A DNA stretch of 5,145 nucleotides from UBA10003 sp964365025 (GTDB lineage Bacteria > Patescibacteriota > Patescibacteriia > Magasanikbacterales > UBA10003): assembly GCA_964365025.1 (NCBI GenBank), contig CAYIOJ010000049.1, forward strand, positions 1 through 5,145, read 5' to 3'. Numbering within the stretch: the first letter of the stretch is position 1; every line of letters starts with the position of its first letter. Positions 5,091-5,145 of the stretch are shown piece by piece. The notes below the pieces were generated by a model. The model ran no database searches and was not told where the DNA came from. It saw only the letters and a list, made by a program, of their open reading frames with translations. Made by a program: the position numbers and the translations under genes.

Positions 5091-5145
5091 TTGAGATTGC
5101 GCCAGGTAGGGTTTTCCACATCGTTTAGTTGCCTAAACGCGAGAG

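Larger units (their letters stand above)
4801..5145 (-). ncRNA. rnpB: RNase P RNA, 3' half (5' part beyond window)
   Basis: This is the catalytic RNA that removes tRNA 5' leaders, read on the minus strand. The conserved elements appear in the order of type A bacterial P RNA. P14 is CGTTTAG/CTAAACG with a GCAA (GNRA) tetraloop (5122-5139). Next comes the conserved GGAAAACCCTACCTGGCGCAA block, in two parts GGAAAACCCT and ACCTGGCGCAA (about 5098-5118). A P15-like pairing CTCAA/TTGAG flanks the arm occupied by the 184-bp element. Then come a P18-like region, the CRV-type AGATAGATGATCATT (4856-4870), and the near-universal 3' motif ACAAAATTCGGCTTAC (4815-4830). The 3' end is approximate, near 4801-4805. 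P1-P13 lie outside the window. Without the 184-bp element the remaining ~160 nt match the length of the same part of E. coli rnpB. I see no protein-coding gene in this stretch. Confidence 0.9.

Overview
The window looks like a piece of a moderately AT-rich bacterial chromosome. I lean towards a Patescibacteria/CPR (Parcubacteria-like) genome. The reasons are the 20-nt self-complementary CCTGCC/GGCAGG palindromes, weak or missing Shine-Dalgarno sites, a tRNA gene without encoded CCA, and a compact mix of core genes. That placement is inference. UGA is used as stop (trpS) and every Trp codon I checked is UGG, so the standard code fits.

Layout. 1-222: strong extended -10 sigma70-type promoter and a roughly 117-nt 5'UTR with a hairpin. 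223-2049 (+): ribonuclease J. 2058-3038 (+): tryptophanyl-tRNA synthetase, with a perfect TATAAT at the junction that could give a leaderless trpS mRNA. 3035-3196: a promoter overlapping the trpS stop, a 22-codon asparagine-rich leader ORF, mutually exclusive hairpins and an intrinsic terminator. 3208-3279 (+): tRNA-Asn(GUU). 3328-4695 (+): type I glutamine synthetase. 4766-4799: strong terminator stem between convergent genes. 4801-5145 (-): the 3' half of RNase P RNA (rnpB), interrupted by a 184-bp inverted-repeat-bounded element and carrying two copies of a 20-nt palindrome.

Most notable: 3035-3196 has every part of a classical ribosome-mediated transcription attenuator, but it sits in front of tRNA-Asn and glnA. 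It has Asn codons right before segment 1, a 1:2 hairpin, an alternative 2:3 antiterminator of about 13 bp, and a 3:4 terminator with a U-tract. The logic would be that scarce charged tRNA-Asn stalls the leader ribosome, lets transcription run on, and raises tRNA-Asn and glutamine synthetase. Glutamine is the amide donor for asparagine, or for Asn-tRNA through GatCAB. The parts are visible in the sequence; the mechanism and the co-transcription are inferred.

Second: the rnpB locus appears to use repeat elements as helices of a catalytic RNA (P16/P17 and P19 positions). It also seems to lack the L15 GGU that pairs with tRNA CCA, which fits the CCA-less tRNA gene in the same window.
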